Source: Rhizophagus clarus (lineage: Eukaryota > Glomeromycota > Glomeromycetes > Glomerales > Glomeraceae). Taken from it: a stretch of DNA of 64,000 nt. A program made the translations under genes and the position numbers. Within the stretch, counting starts at the first letter, position 1. The number at the start of each line of letters is the position of its first letter. The stretch covers positions 62,001 through 126,000 of the forward strand of contig BLAL01000239.1 of assembly GCA_015698045.1 (NCBI GenBank), written 5' to 3'. Under the pieces are notes generated by a model. That model ran no database searches and was not told the origin of the DNA. It worked only from the letters and a program-made list of their open reading frames with translations. Below are positions 22,904 to 34,000 of this stretch, piece after piece.

Positions 22904-23710
22904 TATTAAATTTTCGAAATATTTTAACCGTAATATTACGCAGGTTTACAGTCTCGTAAATTTTCAAAATATTTTAACCGTAATATTACGCAGGTTTACA
23001 GTCTTGTAAATTTTCAAAATATTTTAACCGTAATATTACGCAGGTTTACAGTCTCGTAAATTTTTGAAATATTTTAACCGTAATATTACGCAGGTTTACA
23101 GTCTCGTAAATTTTCAAAATATTTCAACCGTAATATTACGCAGGTTTACAGTCTCATAAATTTTCAAAATATTTTAACCATAATATTACGCAGATTTACA
23201 GTCTCGTAAATTTTTGAAATATTTTAACCGTAATATTACGCAGGTTTACAGTCTCATAAATTTTTGAAATATTTTAACTGTAATATTACGCAGGTTTACA
23301 GTCTCGTAAATTTTTGAAATATTTTAACCGTAATATTACGCAGGTTTACAGTTTCGTAAATTTTCAAAATATTTCAACCGTAATATTACGCAGGTTTACA
23401 GTCTCGTAAATTTTCGAAATATTTTAACCGTAATATTACGTAGGTTTACAGTCTCGTAAATTTTCAAAATATTTTAACCGTAATATTACGCAAGTTTACA
23501 GTTTTGTAAATTTGCAGAATATTTTGACCGTAATATTGCGTAAATCTTACGATATTGAAAACTTGCGTAATATTTTGACCGTAATATCACATAAATCTTA
23601 CGAAATTGTAAACTTATGTAATATTTCGAAATTTTTTGAAATATTATGCCATAAACTTTCGTAAACTTACAAAATCGTAAACTTACGCAATTTTTCGCCC
23701 TATAAAATTT
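22904..23710. repeat. 50-bp satellite, twelve copies, plus degenerate tail
   Basis: CAGGTTTACAGTCTCGTAAA begins each unit at exactly 50-bp spacing from 22941 to about 23541. Units differ by one to four bases. Each contains the 12-bp palindrome CGTAATATTACG. The tail (23520-23710) drifts into CGAAATTTTTTGAAATATTA motifs and ends CGCCCTATAAAATTTCCTGA, the inverse of the start of the satellite at 5701. Confidence 0.9.
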
Positions 23711-23787
23711 CCTGATGGACTCAAAGCGAGAAAGAAGCCAAATATTTCTAACGAATAGTCTGTTCGTCCAAACTTATACTTTTCTTG

Positions 23788-24012
23788 TTAAAGTTCTTTT
23801 ATAGTAATCCAGTCATGGTCTTTGAGACTTTTGATAATAAATTTCCTAAGTTCTTTATCGTTAGACATATTCTGTAGTAACTTAGGAAATATATCTATTA
23901 TGTCTTCGAAAAAAAATTCTTCTATGGACTTGGTAATACACTCTTTTAAGATTTTCTTATTCACCAAACAGGATGCTGTGTCTTTATCTATGTTGTTTCC
24001 TATGACTACTCA
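23788..24012 (-). CDS. terminal exon of an unrecognised protein, partial
   Basis: A minus-strand frame of about 74 codons begins after a TTTTTCTGAGTAG acceptor-like sequence near 24012 and ends with TAA at 23788. The product (VIGNNIDKDTASCLVNKK, ECITKSIEEFFFEDIIDIF, NDKELRKFIIKSLKDHDW) has balanced composition and looks like a helical protein domain, not a chance frame. No upstream exon was identified with confidence. It abuts the satellite on its 3' side, so it may be a remnant. Its function is unknown. Confidence 0.35.
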
Positions 24013-24158
24013 GAAAAATAAAAAATAAAAATTATATTTTTTATCGCAGAAAAATTGGGCTGAGTGATCGTCAGGGACTGAACACGATACAATAAATCAA
24101 ATAATTTCTATATTTTCATATTTTCTTATAATAATGAATAACGAAATTTAAATTTCAG

Positions 24159-26311
24159 TTATTTTATTAATGATAATTATTGTACTTATTGAATATAATG
24201 AATTTGAAGAAACTTTAAATACTTTTCATCAAATTGACCAAGATGATAATTCTAATATTTTACCTTTAAGTTTATTATATCTACAACTTAATAGGATAGA
24301 AACTAATAAATGTATTGATTTAAAAAAATTGAATAGATCAATATCTAAATATTAGTTTAATGAGATTTGTTTAAATATGCAAGATGTTGAATTTAAGAGG
24401 CATTTTAGATTGACTAGGTCTACATTTGAGTGGCTATGTTAGGGCTCCGATCAGTTTTGATAATTATCAAACTGTACCGATCAGTTTCAGTATTGGAGCA
24501 GTTTCGGTTTTTATGGTTTACTGAACCAAAACTTTTGGTAAATTTACTGATTGGTTTTGGTAACTGCAGTTTTAGTACCAGTTTTGCGATTTACTGAACC
24601 AAATTACCAAATTGATTTAACTAAATAATATAATAAAAAAATGTTGTGAAATATTTTTTATTAGTTATTTTGATAAAACAAACCATTTCGCAGTGATGTT
24701 TTGTCACTTTAATTAAGAAATGTTGCAAAATGTTTTTATTCGTTAATCTAATAAAAAAATAATTATTCGTAACTTTTTCCTTGTCATTTTAACAAATAAT
24801 GTTGTGAAATATTAATTGGATAAAAAAAATCATTCGCAACAGTTTTTTGTCAACATAATTACAAAAATATTACGAAAAGTTTTTGTTAGTTAATTTTAAT
24901 AAAAAAATGTTTCGCAACGTTTTTTTTTATCAATTTAATAAAAATGTTGTGCAATGTTCTTATTAGCTAATTTTAATAAAAAAACATTTCGCAATGTTTT
25001 TTTGTTGCTTTAATTAAAAAATGTTGCGAAACATTTTTTATCAATTAATTTAATAAAAAAAATACGTTGTGAAACATTTGAGTTAATTTTAATAAAAAAA
25101 ACATTTCGCAACGTTTTTTTTGTTGCTTTAGTTAAAAATGTTGCGAAACATTTTTTATCAATTAATTTAATAAAAAAAACATTTCGCAACATTTTTTTTT
25201 ATTGCTTTAATTAAAAAATGTTGTAAAACATTTTTAACAGTTAGTTTAATAAAAAAATGTTTTACTACATTTTTTTATGCTTTAGTTAAAAAATGTTGCA
25301 AAACGTTTTTTATCAGTTAATTTTAATAAAAAAAATGTTTTGCAACATTTTTTTTGTTGCTTTAATTAAAAAATGTTGCGAAATGTTTTTTAACAGTTAG
25401 TTTAATAAAAAAACGTTTTGCTACATTTTTTTTTGTTGCTTTAGTTAAAAAATATAGCAAGACATTTTTTTTGTTGCTTTAATTAAAAAATGTAGCGAAA
25501 CATTTTTTAACAGTTAGTTTAATAAAAAAAACGTTTTGCTACATTTTTTTTTGTTACTTTAGTTAAAAAACATTGCAAAACGTTTTTTATCAGTTAATTT
25601 AATAAAAAAAACTGTTTCGCTATATTTTTTTTTGTCTCTATAATTAAAAAATGTAGTAAAACGTTTTTTATTAGTTGATTTAATAAAAAAAATGTTTCGC
25701 AACATTTTTTTGTTGCTTTAATTAAAAAATGTTGTGAAACGTTTTTTATCAGTTAATTTAATAAAAAAAACATTTCGCAACATTTTTTTTGTAGCTTTAA
25801 TAGAAAACGTTGCGAAACATTTTTGTTAGTTAATTTTAATAAAAAAACATTTTACAACATTTTTTTTGACACTTTAAATAAAAAACGGTGCGAAATGTTT
25901 TTAGATGATTTGATTTGATAAAAAAAAATACCAAAATAGTTTCGCGATATTTTTTTTTACTAAAAATGGTTTTTAATATAGGTAAATTAGTTCAGATTTT
26001 GGTAATTATTGATTAGTTTTGATAATCATCAATACCGATACCAGTCAGTTTCAGTAATCATTAATACTGATACTGATCAATTCGGTTCAGTATCAGTTTT
26101 TGCAAAAATTGAACTGAACTGAACTGATCAGAGCCCTAGGTTATGTTGTGAAATAATTCCACTTTTAAGAAAAGAAATTACAGGATCCAATATAGTTGGA
26201 CTTGTATAGAAACAAAAAATTGATGCATCTTTATGGTTTCTTACCACTGGAGAATGTTTTAGGTCTATAGACGAAAGGTTGGAATGGGAGAATCAACCTT
26301 TAGCTATGCAC
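24159..26311 (+). pseudogene. PIF/Harbinger transposase, N-terminal fragment, split by a hAT MITE
   Basis: After an acceptor AG at 24158 the frame gives a family-typical N-terminus with RHFRLTRSTFEWLC, is interrupted at 24440 and resumes at 26147 with CEIIPLLRKEITGSNIVGLV, then KIDASLWFLTTGECFRSIDE and RFGMGESTFSYAL. FRxTRxTFEWL and LWFLATGExFRxIxxRFGxGxST are hallmarks of DDE_Tnp_4 transposases. Stops are present after SISKY and VGLV. Sequence after SYAL is a pyrimidine tract, so the catalytic DDE region is missing. This is the dead, truncated nuclease of a Harbinger element. Confidence 0.75.
24440..26138. mobile_element. 1.7-kb hAT MITE filled with a palindromic minisatellite
   Basis: Ends TAGGGCTCCGATCAGTT and the inverse of TAGGGCTCTGATCAGTT. 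Flanking 8-bp repeats GGCTATGT (24432-24439) and GGTTATGT (26139-26146) differ at one base, the hAT target size. The subterminal parts carry repeated GATCAGTT and AACTGAACTG. The core (about 24640-25950) is some 17 units of AAAAATGTTGCGAAACATTT alternating with its inverse, so the whole element can fold. It splits the Harbinger fragment, giving a relative age. Confidence 0.85.
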
Positions 26312-26600
26312 TATGAGATTTTCATTCTCTTCTATCTTTATTTTGTTCTTTTTCTTTTATTTTTGTTTTTCTTCTTTTTCTGGTTTTGTTCTCTTCCCTT
26401 TTGTTTATACTCCTTTCTTCATTTTCTCTTTCCCTGTTTTTTTCTTCACTTTAATTCTCTTTTATTTATTTCCTTATTTCCTTTCTGCTTTTTCTCCCTT
26501 ATATTTTCTCATCTTCTACCATTCTCTCATTGTTTTTTTTTATTTTTCATTATTATTTCCACTATTATTCTCACTACTGCTTTTTTCCTATCATTATTGT
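26312..26600 (+). repeat. pyrimidine-rich tract (T/C about 90 percent)
   Basis: TTTTCTTTTC, TTTCCTT and CTTTATT motifs run for about 290 nt and nearly lack purines on the plus strand. Phe/Ser/Leu-rich frames through it are composition artefacts. Similar tracts occur at 44390-44510, 48740-48840 and 55101-55860. Confidence 0.6.
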
Positions 26601-27128
26601 TAGACTTTTCTTACATAAACATTACTAGTTATCTATTATGTTAAAATTAAATAGTTGTTAACTTTTAAAGGACAATTTAACCTGTTAAACAAATTTTTGA
26701 ATATAAATAATTAAGTTATATTACGGAATTTTTAACTGTTAAATATAAATAATTAAGTAATATCCACGGAATTTTAACTGAAATTTTTTTTTAAGTTAAA
26801 AAATTTACGTGATCACGTGATAGGGTCGCCAAATAACAACACCTTTTTTTTTTAATCATTTAACGCATTTTAATAAAAAAAAAGGGTTCCTTTATTTATT
26901 TTAATAAAAAAAAAATCCATTGATCATCTTAATAAAAATGAACGATTTCTTTGAATGATTTCTTTAATCGTTTTAGTTACATGTTTTTAATCAACTTTAA
27001 TAAATATAAATTGATCTAAATATACACAGCACCTGAAGTACACTAGTTATAAATCAAAAAACTAGTTCTATTCAATAATATGATATCATGTGAAATCCCT
27101 TAGTATAACATTCATTTTTCTCCTTTAG
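26601..27128. other. AT-rich spacer, no gene seen
   Basis: Short imperfect repeats (TAAATATAAATAATTAAGT twice) and a run of A/T homopolymers. CACGTGATAGGG at 26814 is a palindromic CACGTG context. Nothing coding was recognised. Confidence 0.3.
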
Positions 27129-27551
27129 ATTTCTTTTCGTCAATCTTCGCGCGATTCTACCACTTACGATCAAATCCGCTCATCACCTCCAAGTCACGGC
27201 TTTTTCTGCATGAAAGATTCACCCAGGTTCCGTGATCAAACTAAAGCCCATATTAGGGCTACCTCATCCAATTTCATGCACAACGGCCCGTGGTGGAACT
27301 ATATCTTTTCGCCTTGGATCAATCCTTCTACTTATTTTATTTAGATTAGTTCTTTCGTATTAGTGTTCTATCGTTATGGTAATAATTGGTGGGGCACAAG
27401 TGTATTTTCGAAAGGATGGTTTCGCTTGTCTTTTGGTATTGTTTGGGGTTAGTTGATTATATGTTTTTTCCTTAAATGTACCCTAGTAGACGATTATTGA
27501 ATTCATGTATCAATTTCTTCCTTCTAAATAAAATAAAATAAATAAATAAAA
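27129..27551 (+). other. short coding-like exon followed by A-rich tail, possible retroelement 3' end
   Basis: After a CTCCTTTAG acceptor-like site, a frame of 71 codons with unusually even codon use reads ISFRQSSRDSTTYDQIRSS, then KAHIRATSSNFMHNGPWWNY and IFSPWINPSTYFI, ending TAG at 27344. The next 200 nt end in an (AAAT)n-type tail at 27525-27551. The combination suggests a 5'-truncated LINE or SINE-like copy, or the last exon of a small gene. No family is recognised and no target duplication was found. Confidence 0.3.
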
Positions 27552-27725
27552 TTTGTCATTGGTTTCTTATTGTTATTACATAACATAAGATTTATTTTTT
27601 ATTGCTATAATTATGACGAAGTAAAATTTTTATTATTAAATAGGCCAGCTATTATTTGATGAAATTATTAATAACTACTATTATTTGATGAAATTATTAA
27701 TGACTAAATGGTGAAGTATCTTTAG

Positions 27726-29619
27726 CTATAGAGTGTTCACTAAATTCAAATTATTAAAGTATGAAAGCCTTGAAGGCCTCTTTTGCGCTCTTGATTCCTT
27801 GAATCCTTCTTTAACTTCACGAGCTAACAACTAAATTCATGATTAATTATTAATGCACGTCGTTTGTTGTAAGTGATAATTCAAGCATTGAATACTTACA
27901 GCCCACTTTATCACGCATTCGTAAAACAACACAAAATCTTCCATCTCTGTGAAGTCCCTTGGGAGGTTTGCATTATCTACCTCATTAAGCCGGAACTTTC
28001 CTTCTAAATTTAGCAGCATTATTAGAACAGTAGAGTGAGTAAAAAATTAAAATACAACGGATAATAATTTAAATCAAAATGTAAATGGCCTACCACAATA
28101 ATCCATGAATTGCAAATGGATTCAAAGTCAGAAACTTTGGCCGCCAAAGACGGCAAGAGATTTTGGTAGTCGCCTTCTACACTTGGCGTTATCTTTTATT
28201 ATGTTTAGGAAAATTTTTTGAAGATTGTTTGATATTTTTGAAGCGTCCGCTAACTCTTTGTCATCCTTAGCATTTGGCCTTGAGCCTTCCACATAAACCA
28301 ACTGAAACTTGTCGGCAGTGTTTAGATATCCTATACCATCAGCACATTCGCGTTTTACATGGTTTTTAGTCCCAATCTCACCAAATTCATAGTTTATCGA
28401 TGAAATATACCACAGGGCGGCCTGTAAGCATGGATGGATAAAAGAGTTCAAATGTGGTTTTTCTAGTGTAGTTAAGTCAAGTAGAGGATTTCGTGGACCT
28501 ATTGAAAACGCCATGATGCTATTAAATTAAGTAAACATCCTGTAAGTGTAACACTCTTCTGAGTGAGAGCAAAAAGAAATTGTACTTACAATAATGGTAA
28601 CGTTCTGCGTAAGATTCACACGGCTGATACCATCAGCGAATCTTGATCTGAACAGCACAAATCATCAATTTTTGTGTGCCAATCTTCGCCCGTCAAATTT
28701 TGATGAAAGAAATCCGTAAGGAATTCATGTAAATGAGATGGGATTAAATTTTCAACTCTATCATCAAGCTCTTTAAGATATGGTATCAGAGTACTGGAAG
28801 AAAGTTGTTTAACAAAATTAGAATTGGGCCATAAATCCATTAAAGTATCCTGCGAGTATAGCTCATTGTGACGTTGGCAGATTGCTCTCATATTCTCAGA
28901 ACACTGAACATCGGGCCCAATTAAGCTTTGAAGAGATTTTTCACTTAGCTCCTATAATAACAATACCATCAAATATAATTCCTAAAGCTGTACAATACAA
29001 AAAGAGTTTGCACACTTACCACAACTTCTTCTTCTGCTCCGCGCTTCCTCGAAATTTCGCTAGTGTTTGAAGCTTCTGGGGTAGAAAATTTCTATAAATG
29101 GGTTAGTAACCAGGGTTAAGATAATGTTTCAATAGTGCAATTATTTACCGAAGGTGAAACAGATGCTGAGAGTATTTTTTTATCTTCAACGGTAAGCTGA
29201 ACTTCTGTTTCAAACAATGATTGTTTGACGACTAGTAATTCCCTCTTGGATTCTTCAAGCGCCTGTGAAATTGAATTGTTTTCCGTTACGTGAATATAAT
29301 AACTAAATGAAAGTAGTCATCAGCAAAAGCAATTTACCTTTGCATCCATTCTTTTGAAAAAAGTAGAAGCTTCCTCCGAATTAAACATCTGTTCCAAACC
29401 GTTGTAAAGTCTGGTGGCTTTGTTTCTCGCACTCTTAGACACTGCTTGATGATTCATGAGTGAGTAGATATGACTTTTAAACTCATCTTGACACAGTTGT
29501 TGGTCAAATGCTCTTAGACTCTTGCATTTACTTTCCAAAAAATCAAGACATTTAGGAAAACACCACTCCTTGTATGGAGTTTGTTCGAAATAAAGGGAAA
29601 TCGCGTCCGAAGGTTCCAT
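27726..29619 (-). pseudogene. decayed member of an expanded host-like gene family (uncharacterised, nuclease-like)
   Basis: Seven exons read in order from the ATG at 29619 (MEPSDAISLYFEQTPYKEW) through ALEESKRELL, KFSTPEASNTSEISRKRG, SEKSLQSLIGPDVQCSENM, MAFSIGPRNPLLDLTT, LLNLEGKFRLNEVDN and LLAREVKEGFKESRAQ to a TAG at 27726. The core (PHLNSFIHPCLQAALWY, FQLVYVEGSRPNAKDDKE, LPKSLAVFGGQSF, LPRDFTEMEDFVLFYECVIK) matches, from memory, a large family of uncharacterised proteins in Rhizophagus; the conserved E, SxP and K residues resemble a PD-(D/E)XK-like nuclease, which is only a guess. Stops: after LMVSAV, near MFT, and twice after GGQSF. Three of the four read TGA where CGA would fit, so deamination of CpG is likely. 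Splice sites are intact, so the loss is recent. Confidence 0.65.
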
Positions 29620-29714
29620 CCTGGAAAATAATAATCAATTAAATTAGTGTCAATAATTAAGTAATCGCATTAAGCTTATGTATAAATATTTGCATCGACA
29701 TAATAAGTATCTGA

Positions 29715-30345
29715 AAAGAGGCCGTCACACTAGGGCACTAAGTAGGATAATCAAGATAATAATCCTCATAGTGGGCGTCTATGACAGCTTCTCCCAAACA
29801 TCGACCATATAGACAGAACTAGTAAAGTAAAGGCCATATGTGCCGTAGGCTACTTATTAAATCCAATATACTGGAAAAAGACCGGCACACTAGGGCACTA
29901 AGTAGGATAATCAAGATGATAATCCTCTTAGTGGGCGTCTATGACAGCTTCTCCCAAACATCGACCATATAGACAGAACTAGTAAAGTAAAGGCCATATG
30001 TGCCGTAGGCTACTTATTAAATCCAATATACTGGAAAAAGACCGGCACACTAGGGCACTAAGTAGGATAATCAAGATGATAATCCTCTTAGTAGGCGTCT
30101 ATGACAGCTTCTCCCAAACATCGACCATATAGACAGAACTAGTAAAGTAAAGGCCATATGTGCCGTAGGCTACTTATTAAATCCAATATACTGGAAAAAG
30201 ACCGGCACACTAGGGCACTAAGTAGGATAACCAAGATGATAATCCTCCTAGTGGACGTTTATGACAGCCTCCCCCAAACATCGACCACATGGACGGTGCT
30301 AGTGTTTAATCTACACGTACAAGGGCCACATGTGCCGTAGGATAT
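29715..30345. repeat. 160-bp satellite, four copies, with internal hairpin
   Basis: The motif AGTAAAGTAAAGGCCATATG recurs at 29821, 29981 and 30141, exactly 160 bp apart; the fourth copy is more diverged. Each unit contains CACACTAGGGCACTAAGTAGG and a stem made of CTAAG(T)AGGATAATC and GATAATCCTCTTAG, and is bordered by CGGCACAC and ATGTGCCG, themselves inverse. The array lies just upstream of the start of the decayed host-like gene. Confidence 0.9.
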
Positions 30346-31195
30346 TGTGTATGCAAAAGTAACTATAAAAAGCATAAAAGAAAAATTACTTAACTGTTAA
30401 CTAGTACGCGAAACGAAAAGTTTTCTCAGATCTCGCGTATGTGAATTTCGCGTTTGTGAGCAGTGCTTAAGGATAGGCTGAACGGCGATCATTTTGATTA
30501 GTAGATCACTATCTAAAAAGTAACGTGATTTTTCGCACAAGAAAAAAATTTTTTTTATAATTAAAAAACTTTTACAACTTTAATAAATACTTAATAAAAC
30601 CGTTTATTATTAGTTTATTACAAAGAAAAGTTTATATTATTTAATAGTTTTTATGTTTAAAGCAATAAAATATAAAGTAGTAACGTCCGAATGAGCTGAA
30701 TGAACGAAACCATAATTATAAGTAACATATTAACTGCTTAAAAAAACATTATTTTATTATTAATGTATATAATATATTCACAGATTTTACTTATTAAAAA
30801 CATTATATCTGTCTATATATAAAGTACTGTTACATTAATATAATATAAATTTTATATTGATATCTGATTACTCTTATTTTAATTCTCCTTCCTAGTGTTT
30901 CGATCCGTGACCGGGTCTAACCGGTTGGACCCGGATAATTTATTTTTTTCGGATATCCGGATAAAAAATATAAAAAAAAAAATTTTTTAATATTAAATAT
31001 CTTAAATAATAGTTCTTTTAATTTTCATTTTTATTTCAAAGTATATGATAGAATAATTTAATAATTAAAAACGTGTAAATATTCTTATAATAAAATTCTT
31101 TATTTAATAAAATAAAATTCAATACATTTAATAAAAAATATTTAATAGAATAAAATTCAATACATTTAATAAAAAAAATAATGAAAAATGTAATA

Positions 31196-33519
31196 TCATT
31201 CATCTAATAATTCTTCCAATTCGTGTTCATCTTCCACATAATCATTATTTTCCACATCCAAATCTGGTGGAAATATATTAATATGATCCATAGTTTTCAT
31301 GTTACGTTTTAAAAATACCATTTTACCTAATAAAGCAGGATCCAATAAGCTTCTTTTTGCTGTAATGTGGTTTCCTGCATCTGAGAAAAGTCGTTCAGAA
31401 GCTACAGAAGTAGCAGGAATTCCTAAATATTTTCATGCAATAATAGAAAGAACTGGAAAAATTTCCTGTTTTGATTTCCACCAATCTAATGGGTTTTTAT
31501 TTTCCCTAGCAACTGGTAAAAGAAAATAAGTAGTAATTTCATCAGCTATTGCTGATGATGAAGTAGAACTTTCTTTTGTTTGAAACACTTTTTTTACTTT
31601 TTGTTGACGTCTTTCTTGATCTCATGTAAAGATCTCATGCTAGGAGTTGAACTTGTTGAGGTAGTTGAAATTGTTGAAATTGTGGGTGATGGTGGAGTAC
31701 TAGTTTGTTGCTGCATTTCTCTCTTTAATTGATCATATTGTATTTGTAAACTTGAATGAATTTTTACTTTTGTTTCTTCATCAGTTATAAAATTAAGATC
31801 TTTATACCTTGGATCCAAAAGTGCTGCCATAATGCCAAACTCATCTGGCATTGCCCAATAATGTTTCAAACCTAAATAAATTTTATTTTTTACATTTTTT
31901 AATACTTCTGAAATATTACTATAATCTACTTCAATTTGTGAACTTTCTTCTTCTACTATATCAGAATTAATAGTATTATTATCAGAATCTTCTAATACTT
32001 CATATGAATTATCAGATGGTTTTAAAGAATTTGTGAGATCTGTAATAATAAGAAACATTTGACTTAATGTAACATAAGTATTTCCAGAAAAATCTCGTGT
32101 AGCTTTCTCAAATAGTGCCAAAATGTTACATAATTCATCTAATAACTCCCATTCATTATCTTTTATCATAATTTTTTTTAATCTAATTCCATCAGTTTTT
32201 TCTTCAGATATAAGAGAACAAGACAAGTTTACACTAAGTTGAAGCACAGCATATTGAAGAAAAATCAGCTGATCCCATGCCAAATATGAAGAGTTCCACC
32301 TTAAGTAATTAAACAACAATAATTATATAAATTAGGATAAAATTTATTAAATAATTAAATTGAATTAAAATATTTACCTAGTAGATATATCTTGTATTAA
32401 ATGTAATGGTTCTTCATAACCAATCTCTTTTTGCACTTTAATCAATCATTCAATTTGTTTTTAAGTAGAAAAAAAATTTATTAGTTGTTTTGTACGTGAT
32501 ACCAAATTTTCTACAACTTTTAATCCTTTACTAATTGCCAGCTGCAAAGTATGAGCAGCACATGAGAGTCTTTTAATTGGTGTTAAATCTCGAATAGCAG
32601 CTACTACATTTGCTCCATTGTCTGTTGTTATTGATACAACAAGATTTTCAATTTCCCACTTTTGTATAGCATTTTTAATACCTTCAGTAATTGCTTTTGC
32701 AGTATGTGGTGTCAGAAAATAGGATATTTCAAGCAAAACATCCATTATTTCAAAATTTTTATTGATCCAAGTTGCTGTTAAACCTAAATATCCATGTTTT
32801 GAACGAGAAGACCACAAATCAGTAGTTAAAGATATTGATTGAGCAGTTTTTAAAAGTAGTTTCAATTTTTCTTTATTATACCCATAACTGCGAGCAATCA
32901 TCATTCTTAATTTTTTTTCTTCAGGAACTGTAAATTGTGGATCTATAATATACATATGCTCATCAATATATGCCTTTTGAGTTATGGTTGATAATGGTTG
33001 AGTTGTAAGTAAAATCCACCGTAATGTTGATAATTCTTTTTCTTTTTGTCCATTTTTATTGGATGCAGATTAAGTATGCATTGGTGATATAATGCCGCTT
33101 TCTAGAGGTGGTATAATTCCATGTTTAACAAGATGGTAACTGAGATTTCCTGTAGACCCATCATATTTGTAATTTTTTGAGCATTTTTCTCCATCATCTA
33201 ATAAAAACTGACAATATGCACATATTTCTCCTTTATCATTTTGTTTTCTAATAAAATAATCCCATACCCAACTTACTTTTGTTTGTGGTTTAATTATTGC
33301 AGCAGTTTGTTTAAAGGGATTTGAATCATTTGGTGCTTGATCTGTTGATTTTAGTGTAGTATTTGTCATTTTTTGTTTTCCAAGGGCTTTAGATAATTTT
33401 GCAGGACGTCCTCTTTTTTTCTTTGCTAGTGGTGTTGGAGTAATTTCAACAATTTCATCACTAGAACCTTCATTTTCACTTAAGGTAATAATGTAATCTT
33501 GATCATTGTTATTTTCCAT
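31196..33519 (-). pseudogene. hAT transposase (BED zinc finger, DDE/RNase H fold, hAT C-terminal dimerisation)
   Basis: From the ATG at 33519: a Ser/Lys-rich start with an AT-hook-like KKKRGRPAKLSKA; a BED finger (VSWVWDYFIRKQNDKGEICA, CQF, then HLVKHG); the catalytic core SLTTDLWSSRSKHGYLGLT, VSITTDNGANVVAAI and LSCAAHTLQLAISKG; a helical insert; WNSSYLAWDQL; and the C-terminal block [17 protein letters not shown] and [13 protein letters not shown]. One intron near 32310-32380 joins STR to WNSSYL in phase. Breaks: stops after SPMHT, after NFFST and at IE, one frameshift around 31600 and one TGA before KYLGIPATS. It would excise and reinsert the element in the nucleus; this copy is inactive. 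Confidence 0.88.
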
Positions 33520-33779
33520 AAATTTGTGAATTATTTTAGCTTTCAATAAAATAAACTTTAATTGAAATTATGAAAAATTCAACAAGGGAATGTACAGTAT
33601 TTATTAATCTTTATTATGGCTTAGAACTGAATTAACTGTGATTTTATTTGTAAAAGTTTTAATAAACAAATAATAATTGTCATAAATCAATAGGTCTAAA
33701 TAATAAATTTACCTGATTAATATTGTAAAATTTTACAAAATTTTATTGCTACAAATTTAATAAATTCCATGAAATTAAT

Positions 33780-34000
33780 AATACGAAATTAATTAAACAA
33801 ATTCCACGAAAATAATTAAACAAATTCCACGAAAATAATTAAACAAATTCCACGAAAATAATTAAACAAATTCCACGAAAATAATTAAACAAATTCCACG
33901 AAAATAATTAAATAAATTCCACGAAAATAATTAAACAAATTCCACGAAAATAATTAAACAAATTCCACGAAAATAATTAAACAAAGACATAAATGAAGTT
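33780..34000. repeat. 23-bp minisatellite, about eight copies
   Basis: Units ACGAAAATAATTAAACAAAT plus TCC repeat with near-perfect identity, then degenerate AATTAATTAAAT-type copies to 34250. It lies inside the hAT element upstream of its transposase. Confidence 0.85.

Noticed and set aside
22930-23500. TAATATTAC, the nick-site nonanucleotide of geminivirus-type replication origins, in twelve copies
   Set aside because: It is the centre of the palindrome CGTAATATTACG in a 50-bp AT-rich satellite, has no proper GC stem and no Rep gene nearby; chance is more likely.
26279-26644. Hydrophobic Phe/Leu-rich frames suggesting a membrane protein
   Set aside because: They arise from a T/C-rich tract directly after a truncated transposase, and two frames are equally hydrophobic.
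29715-30345. CRISPR-like array or tandem small-RNA genes
   Set aside because: The repeats are contiguous 160-bp units without unique spacers, and the organism is eukaryotic.
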